Made by a program: the position numbers and the translations under genes. Below the pieces are notes generated by a model. The model was not told where the DNA came from. It was given only the letters and a program-made list of their open reading frames with translations, and did not search any database. Below are positions 1 to 11,551 of a stretch of 64,000 bases of DNA, piece after piece (the stretch's first letter is position 1; each line of letters begins with the position of its first letter). This stretch comes from Amorphophallus konjac (Eukaryota; Streptophyta; Magnoliopsida; Alismatales; Araceae): positions 138,082,064 through 138,146,063 of the forward strand of contig CM040126.1 of NCBI GenBank assembly GCA_022559845.1, given 5' to 3'.

Positions 1-642
1 TGGGTGGTACTCCTGTCGAGTACGGAGTGTCAGACTGTCAGTCGTGTGTTTCCGACCTTCGGGTTTTGACGGTTCGACCGTTGAGTTTCGGTCTTCTCGT
101 ACCGTGGCACGTGTGTCGGTTTGCGTGCCGTTAGGGTCTAGTTCTGTAGAGTACAGGGCTTTCCTTTCCGAGGTACCTTCCTACCGCTAGGGTAGTGGCT
201 TCTCGTTTTACGAGGTAGGGTTCGAGTGATCCCTACTGAGTCTTGTTCCGAGACTCATTCCCTGCGTGTTTTCACCGTGTTTCAGGTGAGGCGCCACCTT
301 CGGGGAGCGTGTCAGGAGCGCAGCGGAAGCGTGGTGCGGGTGCCCAGAGGTAGTGCCAGAGGTCAGAGCCGGGGGATGCCCCGTGTAGCTGTACTTTTCT
401 TTCTTGTCACTGTACTAGTCGTGGACTACTGTTGCTGTTGTTGTTATTTTATTGTGGACCATGTAAAATGTTAATTCATTTCCTGCTTAGTATCATAACT
501 GTTTAATTTCTGCAATTATTTGTGATGCTTGTGTAGTTTCCACACCATCCTTTTAACCCTTCCGAGTCTTCGGGCTCGTGGGTGGCGGTGCGAGTCTCGG
601 GTTATCGGGCCTTCCCGGTAATCGGATTCTCGGGTCGTTACA
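1..642 (+). repeat. 5' LTR of the Tekay-like element (3' end only)
   Basis: Matches 7519-8160 base for base apart from one transition. It ends ..GTTACA at 642, directly before the primer binding site. The missing upstream part would carry the promoter. Confidence 0.95.
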
Positions 643-644
643 GC

Positions 645-656
645 TGGTATCAGAGC
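645..656 (+). promoter_or_regulatory. Primer binding site, initiator tRNA-Met
   Basis: TGGTATCAGAGC, the classic complement of the plant initiator tRNA-Met 3' end, two bases after the LTR end. It primes minus-strand cDNA synthesis. Confidence 0.95.
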
Positions 657-796
657 GCGGTTGTGGAATTACATGGGAATTATAGGTAATTGTATTGGTC
701 CACTAGTCCACAACGATGATGTACATGTGACGCTGGCATGGGGCACCGCGTGTTTTATTCTGACCTTCCGTTTCTGAGTTTTCTGTCTTGTGCTTC

Positions 797-798
797 AG
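797..798 (+). other. Putative splice acceptor just before gag ATG
   Basis: A pyrimidine-rich tract followed by TTCAG ends at 798, nine bases before the preferred gag ATG at 807. Together with the AG/GTAGG donor in the LTR (6172/6173 in the 3' copy) it would remove a 5'-leader intron containing the rest of the LTR and the primer site. Inference only. Confidence 0.4.
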
Positions 799-806
799 GA
801 GCGAGG

Positions 807-3800
807 ATGGCGCCGAGGAGGAGTTCTCGCTCTCAGCAGGGGCAGTCGGCTGGAGGTCAGGAGATCCAGCAGGGGGTCCAGAGGGACCAGGAGGAGCATA
901 GCAGAGTTCCGGGAGCTACCGAGGCCGCGGATGCTGCGAGGGCTCCGGGGGCCGAGGGTTTTCTCCGTGGCATGTACCATCTCATGGCTCAGCAGTTCGG
1001 CGGAGAGGCCGGTGAGGGCTCGTCAGTCAGGGGTGGGCCAGGCCGAGCAGTGAGGGATTTCATGCAGTTCCATCCACCTTACTTTAGCGGCCAGGCAGAC
1101 CCTGATGCGGCTCGTGATTGGCTTGATGAGATGGAGCGGGTGTTCAGTTCTGCGAAGAGTGCTGTCGAGGACAGAGTGGTGTTGGCCTACAACCAGTTGC
1201 AGGGTACGGCTCGGAGGTGGTGGTCTTCCGAGTGGAAGACGTCCTTTCAGCTTCGTCCGCTTGAGCAGATCGAGTGGGATGACTTTGTCAGTGCTTTCGA
1301 GCGTACGTACTGTCCAGATATTGTTGCTACGCAGCGGATGCGGGAGTTTCTGGAGCTGGTGCAGGGTGACATGTCCGTGTTGCAGTACAGGGCCCGATTT
1401 GTCGAGCTGGGTCGGTACGCACCTCATATCATGGAGCATGAGAGGGTGAGGACGACGCAGTTTGTGCAGGGCTTGAGGCTGGAGCTGAGGCACCATCTGA
1501 TCGCGAATGGGGCCACTGATCTCGAGACGGCGTCTCGTGTTGCGATTTCCTTGGAGATGGATATGCAGAGGACTCGAGGACCGATCAGCCAGGGGCAGTC
1601 TGTGTCAGGTCGCAGCCAGCAGTCGGCTACTCAGCAGCAGGGTTTCTTTCAGTCTGCGTCGGGTGGTTCAGGAGTACCGGCATCGGCAGCTTCGGTGACA
1701 GGATCTGCGTCCTTTGGCACGAAGGTCAAAAAGTTCTTCAAGAGAGGGTTCGGCAAGAAGAAGTCCAGGGATCAGGGGCAGGCTTCATCGGGCAGTGTGC
1801 AGCAGCCGTTTCCTTTGCAGCGACAGGGATCGGTGGGTGGATCGCGAGGACCTTGTCCACGGTGTAGTGGGACCCACCCAGGCAGGCAGTGCACGGCGCC
1901 GATCATCTGTTTTCGGTGTGACCAGCCAGGGCACATGGCGCGTGACTGTCCTCAGAGGCCGCCGCAGCAGCAGGTTTCCCAGCAGCAGCAGCAGCAGGGA
2001 CAGTATCCGCCGCTACCCAGGTCAGCTAGTGTGGGAGGCAGGCAGAGAGCTCGTGGCCAGATCACGCACTTGACCAGGGCAGAGGCAATGGCGTCGCAGC
2101 TCGTGGAAGGTACCGTTCAGATTTTGGGTTGTGCGGCTCGGGTTTTATTTGATTCTGGCGCGTCTCATTCGTTCATTTCGGAGGATTTCGCGTCGAGCGT
2201 CGAGGAGCCGGTGACCCAGTTGTCCTGTGATTTGGCTGTGGAGTTGCCTTCGGGTGACTTTATGGTCACTCCGTATTGCTTCGACCAGGTTCCGGTGTGG
2301 ATCGATGGGCGGAGTATGCCAGGCAGGTTGTATGCGTTGCAGCTTCGGGATTACGACGTGATTCTAGGCATGGATTGGCTCGAGACTCATGGAGCGGTGG
2401 TGGATTGTGGGATGAAGAGGGTCTACTTCCAACATCCGAGCAAGAGGACCTTCTATTTCCAAGGTATCCGTTCCGCCTCTTCTCGATTTCTTATCTCTGC
2501 TATTCGAGCCCGTCGATTGCTTGATTCAGGTTGTCAGGGTTTTCTCGCGTCTGTGGTTGTGTCTGACCGGATGGAGCCGAATGTCGAGGACATTGCGGTG
2601 GTGTGCGAGTTTCCCGATGTTTTTCCTGAGGAGTTGCCTGGATTACCTCCCCAGCGGGAGATCGATTTCGTGATCGAGGTTGTACCTGGTACGGGACCTT
2701 TGGCGAAGGCTCCCTACCGTATGGCCCCCGCGGAGTTGAGGGAGTTGAGGGCGCAGTTGCAGGAACTGTTGGCCAAGGGGTACATTCGTCCGAGCTTTTC
2801 CCCTTGGGGTGCGCCCGTGTTGTTTGTGAAGAAGAAGGACGGTAGTCTGCGGTTGTGCATTGACTATCGACAGCTGAATGAAGTGACCATTAAGAACAAG
2901 TATCCATTGCCGCGGATTGATGACTTGTTCGACCAGCTGCAGTCCGCGCGAGTGTTCTCGCGGATTGATTTGCGGTCCGGTTACTATCAGCTGAGAATTC
3001 GCGAGTCCGATGTGGAGAAGACTGCGTTCAGTACGAGGTACGGGCATTATGAGTTTCTGGTGATGCCGTTTGGGCTCACCAATGCCCCAGCAGCCTTCAT
3101 GGACTTGATGCAGAGGGTGTTCCACCCGTATTTGGACCAGTTCGTGGTCATTTTCGTGGATGACATCCTTGTTTATTCGCGGTCTGCTGAGGAGCATGCG
3201 TACCATTTGGGTGTGGTGCTGCAGACGTTGCGAGATCACCAGTTGTATGCGAAGCTCAGCAAGTGCGAGTTTTGGCTCAGCGAGGTGCACTTTCTGGGGC
3301 ACGTGATTTCTGGTGATGGCATTTCCGTGGATCCCGCCAAGGTCGAGGCTGTGATGCAATGGCCGAGGCCGAGGTCGGTGACGGAGATCCGGAGTTTCTT
3401 GGGGCTTGCGGGTTATTATCGCCGGTTTATCCAGGATTTTTCCCGCATTGCGACCCCGATGACGAGGCTCACGCGGAAGGATGTGCCTTTCGTCTGGTCC
3501 GAGGAGTGTGAGCAGAGCTTTAGGGAACTGAAGAGATTGCTCACCTCGGCTCCGGTGTTGGTTTTGCCTTCTGGATCGGGAGGTTTTGTGGTGTGTACAG
3601 ATGCTTCCGGCGTCGGATTGGGTGCTGTTCTGATGCAGCATGGTAGAGTGGTGGCTTATGCATCTCGGCAGCTAAAGCCCCATGAGGAGAACTACCCTAC
3701 CCATGACCTTGAGTTGGCGGCAGTGATCTTCGCGCTGAAGATCTGGAGGCATTATCTGTACGGTGAGAAGTTCGAGGTGTTCACTGACCATCAGAGTTTG

Positions 3801-5474
3801 AGGTATGTGTTCTCGCAGAGAGATCTGAACCTCAGACAAAGGCGTTGGATGGAGTTCATGAAGGACTATGACTTCACCCTGTCTTATCAGCCGGGCAGGA
3901 TGAATGTCGTCGCCGATGCCTTGAGTAGGAAGGTTGCGGTCAGTACCTTGATGCTGAGGAAGTGGAGGCTCTGGGAACAGGTGCCCGAAGTATCTTTCAG
4001 GCTCAAGATTCCCCAGGAGCCAGGGTTGGCAGTGCTTGCGAGTCTGACTGTCACTCCTGCTATTCGTCGTCAGGTGACAGAGGCTCAGCATGCGGACCCT
4101 GAGTTGCCCCGGATTCTTGCGATGGCTGATGTGGAGCTCGGCGAGGACGGTGCTGCGAGGTTTCGTGGCAGGCTGTACGTCCCAGCGGAGGAGCAGGTTC
4201 GTCCTGCGGTGTTACGCGAGGCTCATGGGAGCAGGTACACTGTGCACCCGGGTGCGACGAAGATGTATCGGAACTTGCGGAGGCAGTTCTGGTGGCCTGG
4301 CATGAAAAGAGATGTGGCCGAGTTTGTGGCCAGGTGCCTGATCTGCCAGCAGGTGAAGGCAGAGCATCAGCGACCAGGCGGTACTCTCCAGCCCTTGGAT
4401 GTTCCTGCTTGGAAGTGGGACCATGTGACCACGGATTTTGTGGTGGGGTTGCCCAGAACCCCGAGTGGGCAGGACAGTATCTGGTTGCTGGTGGATCGGC
4501 TGACGAAGGTGACGCGGTTGCTACCGGTCAAAGTCAGCTGGAGCGTGCCTAAGTTGGCTCGTCTTTATGTGGAGCGGATCGTGCCGTTGCATGGGGTTCC
4601 CATTTCGATCGTGTCGGATCGGGATCCGCGCTTCACTTCTGGATTCTGGAGGAGTTTCCAGCGAGCTCTTGGCACGGAGTTGGCATTTAGCTCGGCGTAT
4701 CATCCACAGTCAGATGGTCAGTCTGAGAGGACCATTCAGACTTTGGAGGACATGCTGAGATCCTGCTGCCTGGAGTGGCAGGGGAGTTGGATTCATCACC
4801 TACCGTTAGTGGAGTTTGCCTATAACAACAGCTTTCATTCGAGCATCGGCATGGCTCCTTATGAGGCATTGTATGGGCGTCCTTGTCGGACTCCACTTGA
4901 TTGGTTTGAGGTGGGTGAGCGTGTTTTGACGGGACCGGAATTGGTGCAGCAATGTGTGGATGTTGTGCACCTGGTTCGTCAGAACATGTTGGCGGCCCAG
5001 AGTCGGCAGAAGAGCTATGCTGACCGTAGGCGGCAGCCCCTCGAGTTCGCCGTGGGCGATCATGTGTTCTTGAGAGTTTCTCCGATGAAGGGGGTGATGC
5101 GGTTTGGACGGCGTGGGAAGCTGAGTCCCCGCTATATTGGTCCTTTCGCGATTGTGGAGCGCATCGGTGAGGTTGCTTACCGGTTGCAGTTACCCTCTGA
5201 GTTGGCGTCGGTGCATGACGTGTTCCACGTCTCTATGTTGCGGAAGTATATGCCCGATGACTCTCATGTGCTCGAGTTTTCCGTTTGGCCTGAGGTGACT
5301 CCAGATCTTTCTCTCCCAGAGTTTCCGATCCGCGTGGAGGATAGGCGAGAGCAGCGCCTGCGGAACAAGGTCATTCCCTTGGTAAAGGTCGTGTGGCAAC
5401 GACACTCTGGTGGTGAGGCTTCGTGGGAACGTGAGGACGAGATGCGTCAGCAGTTCCCGTACCTGTTTGAGTGA
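807..5474 (+). CDS. Intact gag-pol polyprotein of Tekay-like chromovirus
   Basis: Encodes the capsid and the enzymes for reverse transcription and integration in one ORF of 1555 codons. Residues counted from the ATG at 807: retrotransposon gag domain about 85-235, CCHC zinc knuckle [14 protein letters not shown] from 368 with a half-knuckle before it, aspartic protease with DSGASHSF from 449, reverse transcriptase with FVDD at 783-786, RNase H with TDAS (Asp 932), integrase with an HHCC zinc finger, and a DD35E core at Asp 1210, Asp 1271 and Glu 1307. The tail, from about 1500, resembles a chromodomain and ends in YLFE. An in-frame ATG lies upstream at 738, but 807 is preferred because a likely splice acceptor at 798 would remove the earlier one and the protein then begins MAPRR. 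No frameshift or stop is present. GC-rich coding sequence contrasts with the AT-rich older elements to the right. Confidence 0.96.
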   Translation: MAPRRSSRSQQGQSAGGQEIQQGVQRDQEEHSRVPGATEAADAARAPGAEGFLRGMYHLMAQQFGGEAGEGSSVRGGPGRAVRDFMQFHPPYFSGQADPDAARDWLDEMERVFSSAKSAVEDRVVLAYNQLQGTARRWWSSEWKTSFQLRPLEQIEWDDFVSAFERTYCPDIVATQRMREFLELVQGDMSVLQYRARFVELGRYAPHIMEHERVRTTQFVQGLRLELRHHLIANGATDLETASRVAISLEMDMQRTRGPISQGQSVSGRSQQSATQQQGFFQSASGGSGVPASAASVTGSASFGTKVKKFFKRGFGKKKSRDQGQASSGSVQQPFPLQRQGSVGGSRGPCPRCSGTHPGRQCTAPIICFRCDQPGHMARDCPQRPPQQQVSQQQQQQGQYPPLPRSASVGGRQRARGQITHLTRAEAMASQLVEGTVQILGCAARVLFDSGASHSFISEDFASSVEEPVTQLSCDLAVELPSGDFMVTPYCFDQVPVWIDGRSMPGRLYALQLRDYDVILGMDWLETHGAVVDCGMKRVYFQHPSKRTFYFQGIRSASSRFLISAIRARRLLDSGCQGFLASVVVSDRMEPNVEDIAVVCEFPDVFPEELPGLPPQREIDFVIEVVPGTGPLAKAPYRMAPAELRELRAQLQELLAKGYIRPSFSPWGAPVLFVKKKDGSLRLCIDYRQLNEVTIKNKYPLPRIDDLFDQLQSARVFSRIDLRSGYYQLRIRESDVEKTAFSTRYGHYEFLVMPFGLTNAPAAFMDLMQRVFHPYLDQFVVIFVDDILVYSRSAEEHAYHLGVVLQTLRDHQLYAKLSKCEFWLSEVHFLGHVISGDGISVDPAKVEAVMQWPRPRSVTEIRSFLGLAGYYRRFIQDFSRIATPMTRLTRKDVPFVWSEECEQSFRELKRLLTSAPVLVLPSGSGGFVVCTDASGVGLGAVLMQHGRVVAYASRQLKPHEENYPTHDLELAAVIFALKIWRHYLYGEKFEVFTDHQSLRYVFSQRDLNLRQRRWMEFMKDYDFTLSYQPGRMNVVADALSRKVAVSTLMLRKWRLWEQVPEVSFRLKIPQEPGLAVLASLTVTPAIRRQVTEAQHADPELPRILAMADVELGEDGAARFRGRLYVPAEEQVRPAVLREAHGSRYTVHPGATKMYRNLRRQFWWPGMKRDVAEFVARCLICQQVKAEHQRPGGTLQPLDVPAWKWDHVTTDFVVGLPRTPSGQDSIWLLVDRLTKVTRLLPVKVSWSVPKLARLYVERIVPLHGVPISIVSDRDPRFTSGFWRSFQRALGTELAFSSAYHPQSDGQSERTIQTLEDMLRSCCLEWQGSWIHHLPLVEFAYNNSFHSSIGMAPYEALYGRPCRTPLDWFEVGERVLTGPELVQQCVDVVHLVRQNMLAAQSRQKSYADRRRQPLEFAVGDHVFLRVSPMKGVMRFGRRGKLSPRYIGPFAIVERIGEVAYRLQLPSELASVHDVFHVSMLRKYMPDDSHVLEFSVWPEVTPDLSLPEFPIRVEDRREQRLRNKVIPLVKVVWQRHSGGEASWEREDEMRQQFPYLFE

Positions 5475-5528
5475 GTCTTCCTCTTCTTTCCCCTTGGGTT
5501 GTTCTCAATTTCGAGGACGAAATTCCTT

Positions 5529-5541
5529 AAGGGGGGAGGGC
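5529..5541 (+). promoter_or_regulatory. Polypurine tract
   Basis: AAGGGGGGAGGGC directly before the 3' LTR start at 5542; primes plus-strand DNA synthesis. Confidence 0.9.
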
Positions 5542-5881
5542 TGTAATATCCCGGACCTTTCGGATCCTTCTTCATGGGTCCCGGATCTAGTTTTCGGAGT
5601 GTCCGGCTCCGTTGTGTCCGAAATTTCGTTTCGGACATCTTTCGTGTTCGGATCGGCGCGATCCGGAGTCGTTTCGGAGGCCCGGAGGCGTTCCGCGGCT
5701 TTTTCCGCGTGTGTTTTCCGATTCCCGGTGTGTGTTTCGGCTTTTCTCTTCGGACGCTCGTTGCGGGTGAACCGGGCTGTTCACACGGACACGAGTGGTA
5801 CCGTTGCGATCGGTGCGTTCCGAGGATCGCGGGGGTGTGATTTCCTAATTTTTGGAATTTTACGGATTTTCCGGGTTTTTC

Positions 5882-5888
5882 TATAAAA
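5882..5888 (+). promoter_or_regulatory. TATA box of LTR promoter
   Basis: TATAAAA followed by a long CT-rich tract (5890-5985), typical of plant LTR promoters. Transcription would start roughly 30 bases downstream. Confidence 0.7.
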
Positions 5889-6172
5889 CCCTTTTTCTTT
5901 TCTCTCTCCCCCACCATCTTCTTCTTCCTCTCTTCTTCTTCCTCCTTCCTCCTCCACCGTGTCTCCCTCCCTCTCCCTCTCTTCCTCCCGGTTGGCCACG
6001 GCGAGCTCCCCTCCGGCTGCAGACGGCGGCGGGGCGACGGCGCGGTGACGTGGGCGGCGGCGAGGCGGTCGTGGGGGCGTGCGGCGAGCGTGGGAAGCTT
6101 AAGGAAGAACGAGGGTTTTCAAGCGTTCTTCGCGATTCGTGGACGATCCGGCGGAGCATTCGCTCCATTGAG

Positions 6173-6174
6173 GT
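6173..6174 (+). other. Putative splice donor in LTR leader
   Basis: AG/GTAGGGTG. Two other Tekay-like LTRs in the window have AAG/GTAGGT at the comparable place (minus strand, intron starts at 10069 and 56028), which supports a conserved leader intron. In this element the palindrome array lies downstream of the donor. Confidence 0.45.
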
Positions 6175-6448
6175 AGGGTGACGTTCCCTAGCTCTTCGCC
6201 GTTCTTTTCCGTGGTTTGTAGGCCGCGGGGAGGCCGAGAGAGGCATGTTTGGGCGTTTTTGGGTTTTTCCATGTTTTGGGGTGAGCCGCCCGATCTATGG
6301 TTTTAGCCCATGATTCTATGTTTTGGTGGCTTAGATGCATGCTAGGGGTCCCCAGGGGTCTTCCCCCTTGTTTTCCCCCTCTCCGGTGGAGGTACGGGGG
6401 CGTGGTTGGTGTTTTTGGGGTTTTCCCGCCGTAGCGTGCTCTGGGGCA

Positions 6449-7051
6449 AGCGACGGTCACTCCAGTGACCGTCACATGCTTGTAACGCCCCTAGAGGGGT
6501 GCGTTACTTCCCTGGGTGTTGGCCTTTGGGGTCGAGGGCTGTAACGGTCCTGCGACTGGCCGCCGTTTGCTAGTGACGCCCCTGGGCTGGGCCGTCACAT
6601 GCGTTTCGACCGTTGGTTTTTGACCGTTGGGGGTCAGGCCATGTAACGCACCGAGATAGGCGCGTTACATGCGTGTAACGCACTGGGGCAGGAGCGTTAC
6701 TTCCCCTTCCCACCCCGAGTGTAAGGGCCATGTGACGCGCTGGGCTAGGCGCGTTACATGTGAGTAACGCACTGAGCCGACGCGTTGCTTGCAAGCGACG
6801 CGCCGGGGTAGGCGCGTTACTTTCCCTGTGGTTTTGGAGGGTGTGGGGCGCCGTGTGACGGCCTGTCTCAGGCGCGTTACTTTCAAGCGACGCACTGGAG
6901 CAGGCGCGTCACTTCCCCTACCCCTCTGGCCGTGTGACGGTCTGCCTTAGACCGCCATTTGTAAGTGACGGCCCTAGAGTGGACCGCCATTTGGCTGTGA
7001 CGGTCCAGGGTCGGACCGCCACTTCCTGTGTTGCCCCATGAGGGTGGCAAC
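6449..7051 (+). repeat. Array of about 15 short imperfect palindromes (GTAACGC..GCGTTAC type)
   Basis: Successive units of about 25-32 bases have complementary ends, for example GTAACGC with GCGTTAC around loops of about 11-14 bases, or GTGACGG with CCGCCAT. Adjacent units are separated by 0 to about 30 bases and often by ACATGCGT or ACTTCCC. The last unit is GTTGCCCCATGAGGGTGGCAAC. The same array is expected in the 5' LTR outside the window. Confidence 0.85.
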
Positions 7052-8160
7052 CTCGCTTTTCTCCGACCGTGGTCTCCGTGCGACGGGACTAGTGCGTGGG
7101 GTGATTCCCACACGTTGTCGGGCTTGGGCGTTGTTTTCCGTAACTTGAGAGTCTACTCCTTCAGTGACCCTCCACTAGTCGTAGCCTACTAGTACGCGTG
7201 TGCTAGTCGCACCAGGGAGTGGTGTACGGGCTGACCTTTAGAGACGGTTTGTGGACCGGTTACCGTTGGGCCCCACGTCTTGCAGCCAGAGTCCGGCTGA
7301 GGGGAAAACCGGTCAGAGGGCCAGACCAGGGACGCGCGGTCTGTGTGTGCACACGTGGTTGGGGGCGGTTGGACCCACGTCGACGGGCGTGACCCCAGCT
7401 AGTCACTTGTTGTGGTTACTTGTACGGTGTTTGCGCCTCGGGTAGGACCTACCATGTCAGGCGGTTCACCTGCGGTGCGGTGTAAGACGTCAGGGGACGC
7501 TACCGGCTGTGCTTCTAGTGGGTGGTACTCCTGTCGAGTACGGAGTGTCAGACTGTCAGTCGTGTGTTTCCGACCTTCGGGTTTTGACGGTTCGACCGTT
7601 GAGTTTCGGTCTTCTCGTACCGTGGCACGTGTGTCGGTTTGCGTGCCGTTAGGGTCTAGTTCTGTAGAGTACAGGGCTTTCCTTTCCGAGGTACCTTCCT
7701 ACCGCTAGGGTAGTGGTTTCTCGTTTTACGAGGTAGGGTTCGAGTGATCCCTACTGAGTCTTGTTCCGAGACTCATTCCCTGCGTGTTTTCACCGTGTTT
7801 CAGGTGAGGCGCCACCTTCGGGGAGCGTGTCAGGAGCGCAGCGGAAGCGTGGTGCGGGTGCCCAGAGGTAGTGCCAGAGGTCAGAGCCGGGGGATGCCCC
7901 GTGTAGCTGTACTTTTCTTTCTTGTCACTGTACTAGTCGTGGACTACTGTTGCTGTTGTTGTTATTTTATTGTGGACCATGTAAAATGTTAATTCATTTC
8001 CTGCTTAGTATCATAACTGTTTAATTTCTGCAATTATTTGTGATGCTTGTGTAGTTTCCACACCATCCTTTTAACCCTTCCGAGTCTTCGGGCTCGTGGG
8101 TGGCGGTGCGAGTCTCGGGTTATCGGGCCTTCCCGGTAATCGGATTCTCGGGTCGTTACA

Positions 8161-8211
8161 GATCTATTCACCCCCCTCTAGATCCATGCCACTACACTGT
8201 GGGACCCAACA
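8161..8211 (+). mobile_element. Terminal 51 bp of a SIRE-like copia LTR, split by the Tekay-like insertion
   Basis: Its reverse complement matches the start of the LTR at 11552 (TGTTGGGTCC .. GATCTAGAGG .. GGTGAATAGATC). It ends GGACCCAACA at 8211. The orientation is opposite to the LTR at 11552, so it is a separate element. The young Tekay-like element landed in this LTR, so the rest lies left of the window. Confidence 0.75.
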
Positions 8212-8801
8212 TTACATCTCAGGAACAAGCTTACTTTAAGTAAATTACAAGTTACATGTAATGCAAGTATAGCTAAGCATGAATAACGTCGAGAGTGAAA
8301 TAACAAGAATTATCAAGGATGAACTAGTATGTTTTAAGATAAATCATGTAAAGTTATCATGGATTCTAAGCATGTAATATCAAGTCATGTCATGAGAATT
8401 GGATATTTAATGTAGCAAATAAATACCCATTCCGGGCCACGCAAGTCACGTCATGTAAATATCATGTCAAGTCAAGCACGAGATCGTGGAATGTCATAAT
8501 CTAGAAAGTCATGCACTCCAGTGCAATGCCACACTGTGGTCAATATAGCTCCCATGGGCACAAGTACTTTTGGGTGCTCCTCCCAAGACCAGACTCGGCC
8601 CCATTAATGCCAGGCATTTAGTCATGTAAATATCTCGATATCCACTATAGTTTATAGCCAATAGAATTCCAAAGAGTTTAGCCATTGTAGGAACATAAAG
8701 CTAGACTTGTGGAACAAAGAGTTCAAGGACAGAACTTTGAGTAAGGATGACATAGCGATAAATCTCGCATCAAAACTAAGACATTCGTGAGACTGGGTAA
8801 T

Positions 8802-8945
8802 TGGTGTCCACTCAGGCCGCCGCCATATACAGAATCTGCGTCCACTATTGTGGTCGCTAATTCTGTGAACAGTATAGGCACGAAGAAATAACGTCCACTA
8901 TGCCGGCCGCTAATTCAGTTTTGGCGTCCACTGGCCTGGCCGCCA
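8802..8945. repeat. Palindrome array, GCGTCCAC..GTGGNCGC type
   Basis: Four units such as GCGTCCACTATTGTGGTCGC and GCGTCCACTGGCCTGGCCGC separated by 15-30 bases. Confidence 0.7.
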
Positions 8946-9056
8946 ATTCCAAGTAGTGACAGACTCTCACAGAACACCACAAATAGCGCTCCATGATGGC
9001 TAGGGTGTCATGTTTCTTCAGAGTGACATGAGAATCAGAGGTTTCAGGGTTTTGAG

Positions 9057-9175
9057 GGTACAACCTGTTCGAATGCAATAAGGGAATCCAAGGCTAGCGG
9101 AGGCATACGGAGCCCTTAGAGCGAGAAATTCCAGTCCGGCAGAAGGAATATACGACGGAGGGTCTTTCAATCTCC
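9057..9175. repeat. Conserved block shared by three elements, copy A
   Basis: Begins GGTACAACCTG, then GGGAATCC, CATACGGAG, GGAATATACGACGGAGGGTC. Aligns over its length with 42144-42262 and 37457-37580. Lies between two palindrome arrays. Confidence 0.65.
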
Positions 9176-9309
9176 AAGAATTGAGGTGTATTGTGAAACA
9201 GCGTGAAACAGGGACTCTATCTTCGGACTTGAGATAGAACTGCCATAAGACTTGCGATATGGGCCAAAACCCGATAAAACATGAGAGCTAAGAAAATCAT
9301 GCCTTTCCA

Positions 9310-9553
9310 ACAGGCGCTATATTATGAATTAGTGTCTCTTTAGAGAGGCGTCAATTACCAATTTACTGAAATTTTACATAAATTCACAATAATTGGCATC
9401 CTTTCAAGAAGGCGACATATCTTTACATAGCGTCCATGTGATGGACGGCAATTCAAATTTTTTTGAATTATTTCAATTTTTAACAAATTCAAAAGGAATC
9501 AGCGTCTCCGTGGAGAGGCGCTATTCAAGAATAGACATCTTTTCAAACAGACG
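9310..9553. repeat. Palindrome array, GCGTC..GACGC type
   Basis: Units include GTGTCTCTTTAGAGAGGCGTC, GCGTCCATGTGATGGACGGC and GCGTCTCCGTGGAGAGGCGC. Most are followed by an AATT-rich spacer. A looser continuation is at 9809-9927. Confidence 0.7.
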
Positions 9554-10068
9554 CCAAATCTTTTATGTATACAAGCTATAACACATCAGGCAGATACGTA
9601 GCTCGACACAAAACACTGTTCATTTCTTTTAATTTAGCATGAACAGTAGCATATTGACGTTTATGAGGATTTTCACAAAACTGATCACATGGTAATGTAG
9701 AGAAAAATGTGGAGACTCTAAAAATGTGCTCATGCAGAATTAACAGAATCAAGTTCCATAGTTATTACTTTTTAAACATGGGTTAATTATTAAATGCTCC
9801 ACAAGAAATAGCGTCAGGGTGATGGTCACTCATTAATTTGCATCCAGAAGACTGACGCCAATCCAAGAATTAGTGACTGTCTACACGGACATCCATTAAT
9901 AAGCTACCACTATTCTAGTCGCTATTTTCACATGAAACAGAAAACTAAAATCTGTGTAAAACTTAAGAACAGTGATCGTGCAACCATGATATGGAGACAG
10001 TATTAGGGATTTTTATGCATGCAAGGCTATTCGGTATCGTCTTGTACTTTAATTATTGAGATAACCTA

Positions 10069-10069
10069 C
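10069..10069 (-). other. Putative splice donor (first intron base) in Tekay-like LTR remnant
   Basis: Minus strand TATAAG/GTAGGTTATC; matches the donor of the other minus-strand Tekay-like LTR at 56028. Confidence 0.35.
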
Positions 10070-10405
10070 CTTATATAGGTGTTAGGATGTTGAAGACCCG
10101 AGGAAGATGAAGAAGAAGTAACGATAGCAACTGCAGCCGCACACAGATAGTAGGAGGTAGAGGACGATGACCCGTGCAATGGTAGCAACATTAATTGCCG
10201 CTGCAGAGGAAGGAGATGAGGCAGACGATGCAGCAGTAGTAGATCAACCACTACAGCAGCATGTTCTGACGGAGGAAAAGGATGCAGACGAGGGCAGAAG
10301 AAAAGGAAGTAGCACCCTTCTTGCACGGCAGCAGGAGGAAGATGATCACGAACGGAGGATGTCGATGAAACAACCAAAGGATGCTTCTGCATCGAACGGG
10401 GGCTC

Positions 10406-10415
10406 TATATATAAA
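10406..10415 (-). promoter_or_regulatory. TATA box of LTR remnant
   Basis: Minus strand TTTATATATA, about 340 bases upstream of the likely donor. Confidence 0.45.
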
Positions 10416-10801
10416 GTTTGGAACTCAAGCTTCCTAATGGGAATTAAATTTCATACGTAGAATCCTAGTGGGTTTAAACCTTCTCATGCTAATCCTACTC
10501 TTGCTATATCCACAGTCGTTTTCTTCATTTTGATCAAAAACCCTAAAACTCCCATGCAAGCTTCGAATGAGATAAAGGAAAAAGCCCTATATATTTTTAT
10601 ATATGTTTATATATCCTAAAGCTCCAACCGTAAGGCCCATTTGATGGGTTTTTGGGTTATTGGCTAAGGCCTTAATGCATACAAGGATTTTTGTTATTGG
10701 GCCTTTAGTATAGTTTATAGTTTTGGGTTTTATTATTTCAATTCTATTTCTACTCTTTTGTCTATTAATTATTTATATATATATATTATTTGGGTTGCTA
10801 C

Positions 10802-11551
10802 AAGGCTTTTTGTTATTTGGACTATTAATGGACTTGATTCTTTTGTTATAGCGCCGGTGGGACTGGTTAATGAACTTGATCGATTGCCTTGCTATTGCAC
10901 CGGTTGCATTAGGGATTAACATCCGAGAGCTCAGCTAAGGCGGGGCACCTCAAGCGAGAGGGGAAAAGGTTTATGGGCCCAATCTGGGGGGGGGCAATGT
11001 TTGAGAGCTCGACAAAGACGGAGTGCCTTGAGCCAAGAGAAGAGGGTTTATGGGCCCAGTGGGACAAATTTGGTATTTCTTAATTAGTGTGTTTGTGTAG
11101 CTGCTACGGCAGAATGCCGAAGGATGGCGAGAATACATCGGCTAGGAACATAGATTCCAGGCCGAGGGTAGAGGGTCAACCCCGGTGAGACTGATAGGAA
11201 GCATCCTGTAGGATGAGAAGGTGGCAAAGCCAACGAATGTTTATTTGATGACTTGGCTAGAGGATCCAGGCTAAGGATGGAAGGGGTACTCGGATGGGGC
11301 TTGGACCGATGTTTGAGACAAGAGGCCCGGTGGCCAATGAAGGCTTCTTAGTCTCGATGGGACTGTTGATACAATCCTTGCAGCTCGGCTAGTGTGCCAG
11401 CTTGCGTGTTTTAGATAGGATCAGCACGGATCCTTCGATAGCGGGGAGGTTGCTGCGTGACTGCTTCGAGTCGGCATTGCCCCGGGGGACAAATGGCAGC
11501 AGCCGTGTACAGAGTCATCGGCCACCCTTCGTGTTGTTGTCTCTTGCGGGG
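10802..11551. other. Unassigned sequence with one imperfect tandem duplication
   Basis: No ORF or domain recognised. A unit of about 57 bases, from GAGAGCTC to TTTATGGGCCCA, occurs at 10923-10980 and again at 11003-11059. The G-run at 10986-10994 separates them. Probably the flank in which the SIRE-like element at 11552 inserted. Confidence 0.4.

Larger units (their letters stand above)
1..8160 (+). mobile_element. Tekay/Del-like Ty3-gypsy chromovirus, young, 5' LTR cut by window edge
   Basis: Seen: a direct repeat (1-642 equals 7519-8160), a tRNA-Met primer site after the first copy, one uninterrupted gag-pol ORF, a purine tract, and a complete second LTR bounded by TGTAA and TTACA. The internal region is 4899 bp; with two 2619-bp LTRs the whole element would be about 10.1 kb. 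I find one difference between the LTR copies over the 642 shared bases (C at 199, T at 7717), so the insertion is recent. The C-terminal chromodomain and gene order PR-RT-RH-INT place it among chromoviruses; the Tekay assignment is from resemblance. All coding domains look intact, so it may be autonomous. The right flank starts GATCT, which should recur left of the window as the target duplication. Confidence 0.93.
5542..8160 (+). repeat. 3' LTR of the Tekay-like element, 2619 bp
   Basis: Starts TGTAATATCCCGG, ends GGTCGTTACA, with 5-bp terminal inverted repeats TGTAA/TTACA. It contains a TATA box, a CT-rich leader, a likely splice donor and an array of short palindromes. Short ORFs inside it (for example 7744-7992) are not convincing genes. 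Confidence 0.95.
8212..10801 (-). mobile_element. Decayed Tekay-like LTR (minus strand), truncated at its left end
   Basis: It shares with the LTR at 40631-42695 the segment containing CAAGTACTTTTGGGTGCTCC (8563 onward; compare 41290), the conserved block at 9057-9175, and a right edge GGGTTGCTACA comparable with GGGTGCTACA at 56636. On the minus strand it has TATA, then a leader, a GTAGGT donor and a palindrome array, the order seen in the other Tekay-like LTRs. There is no PPT or coding region beside it, so it is a solo or truncated LTR. Low-complexity ORFs around 10066-10460 fall in the transcribed leader and are not supported as genes. Confidence 0.55.

Noticed and set aside
226..474. 82-codon frame repeated in both Tekay LTR copies (also 7744-7992)
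   Set aside because: It is identical because the LTRs are identical; it ends in a Cys run from a TTG/TGT repeat and has no recognisable domain.
2643..3641. Long open frame of 332 codons on the minus strand inside pol
   Set aside because: It is the complement of the conserved RT and RNase H coding region; it has no domain and arises from codon bias of the sense strand.
10066..10460. Overlapping frames of about 100 codons on both strands
   Set aside because: They lie between TATA and donor of a decayed LTR, in low-complexity GCA/GAG repeats; no family recognised.
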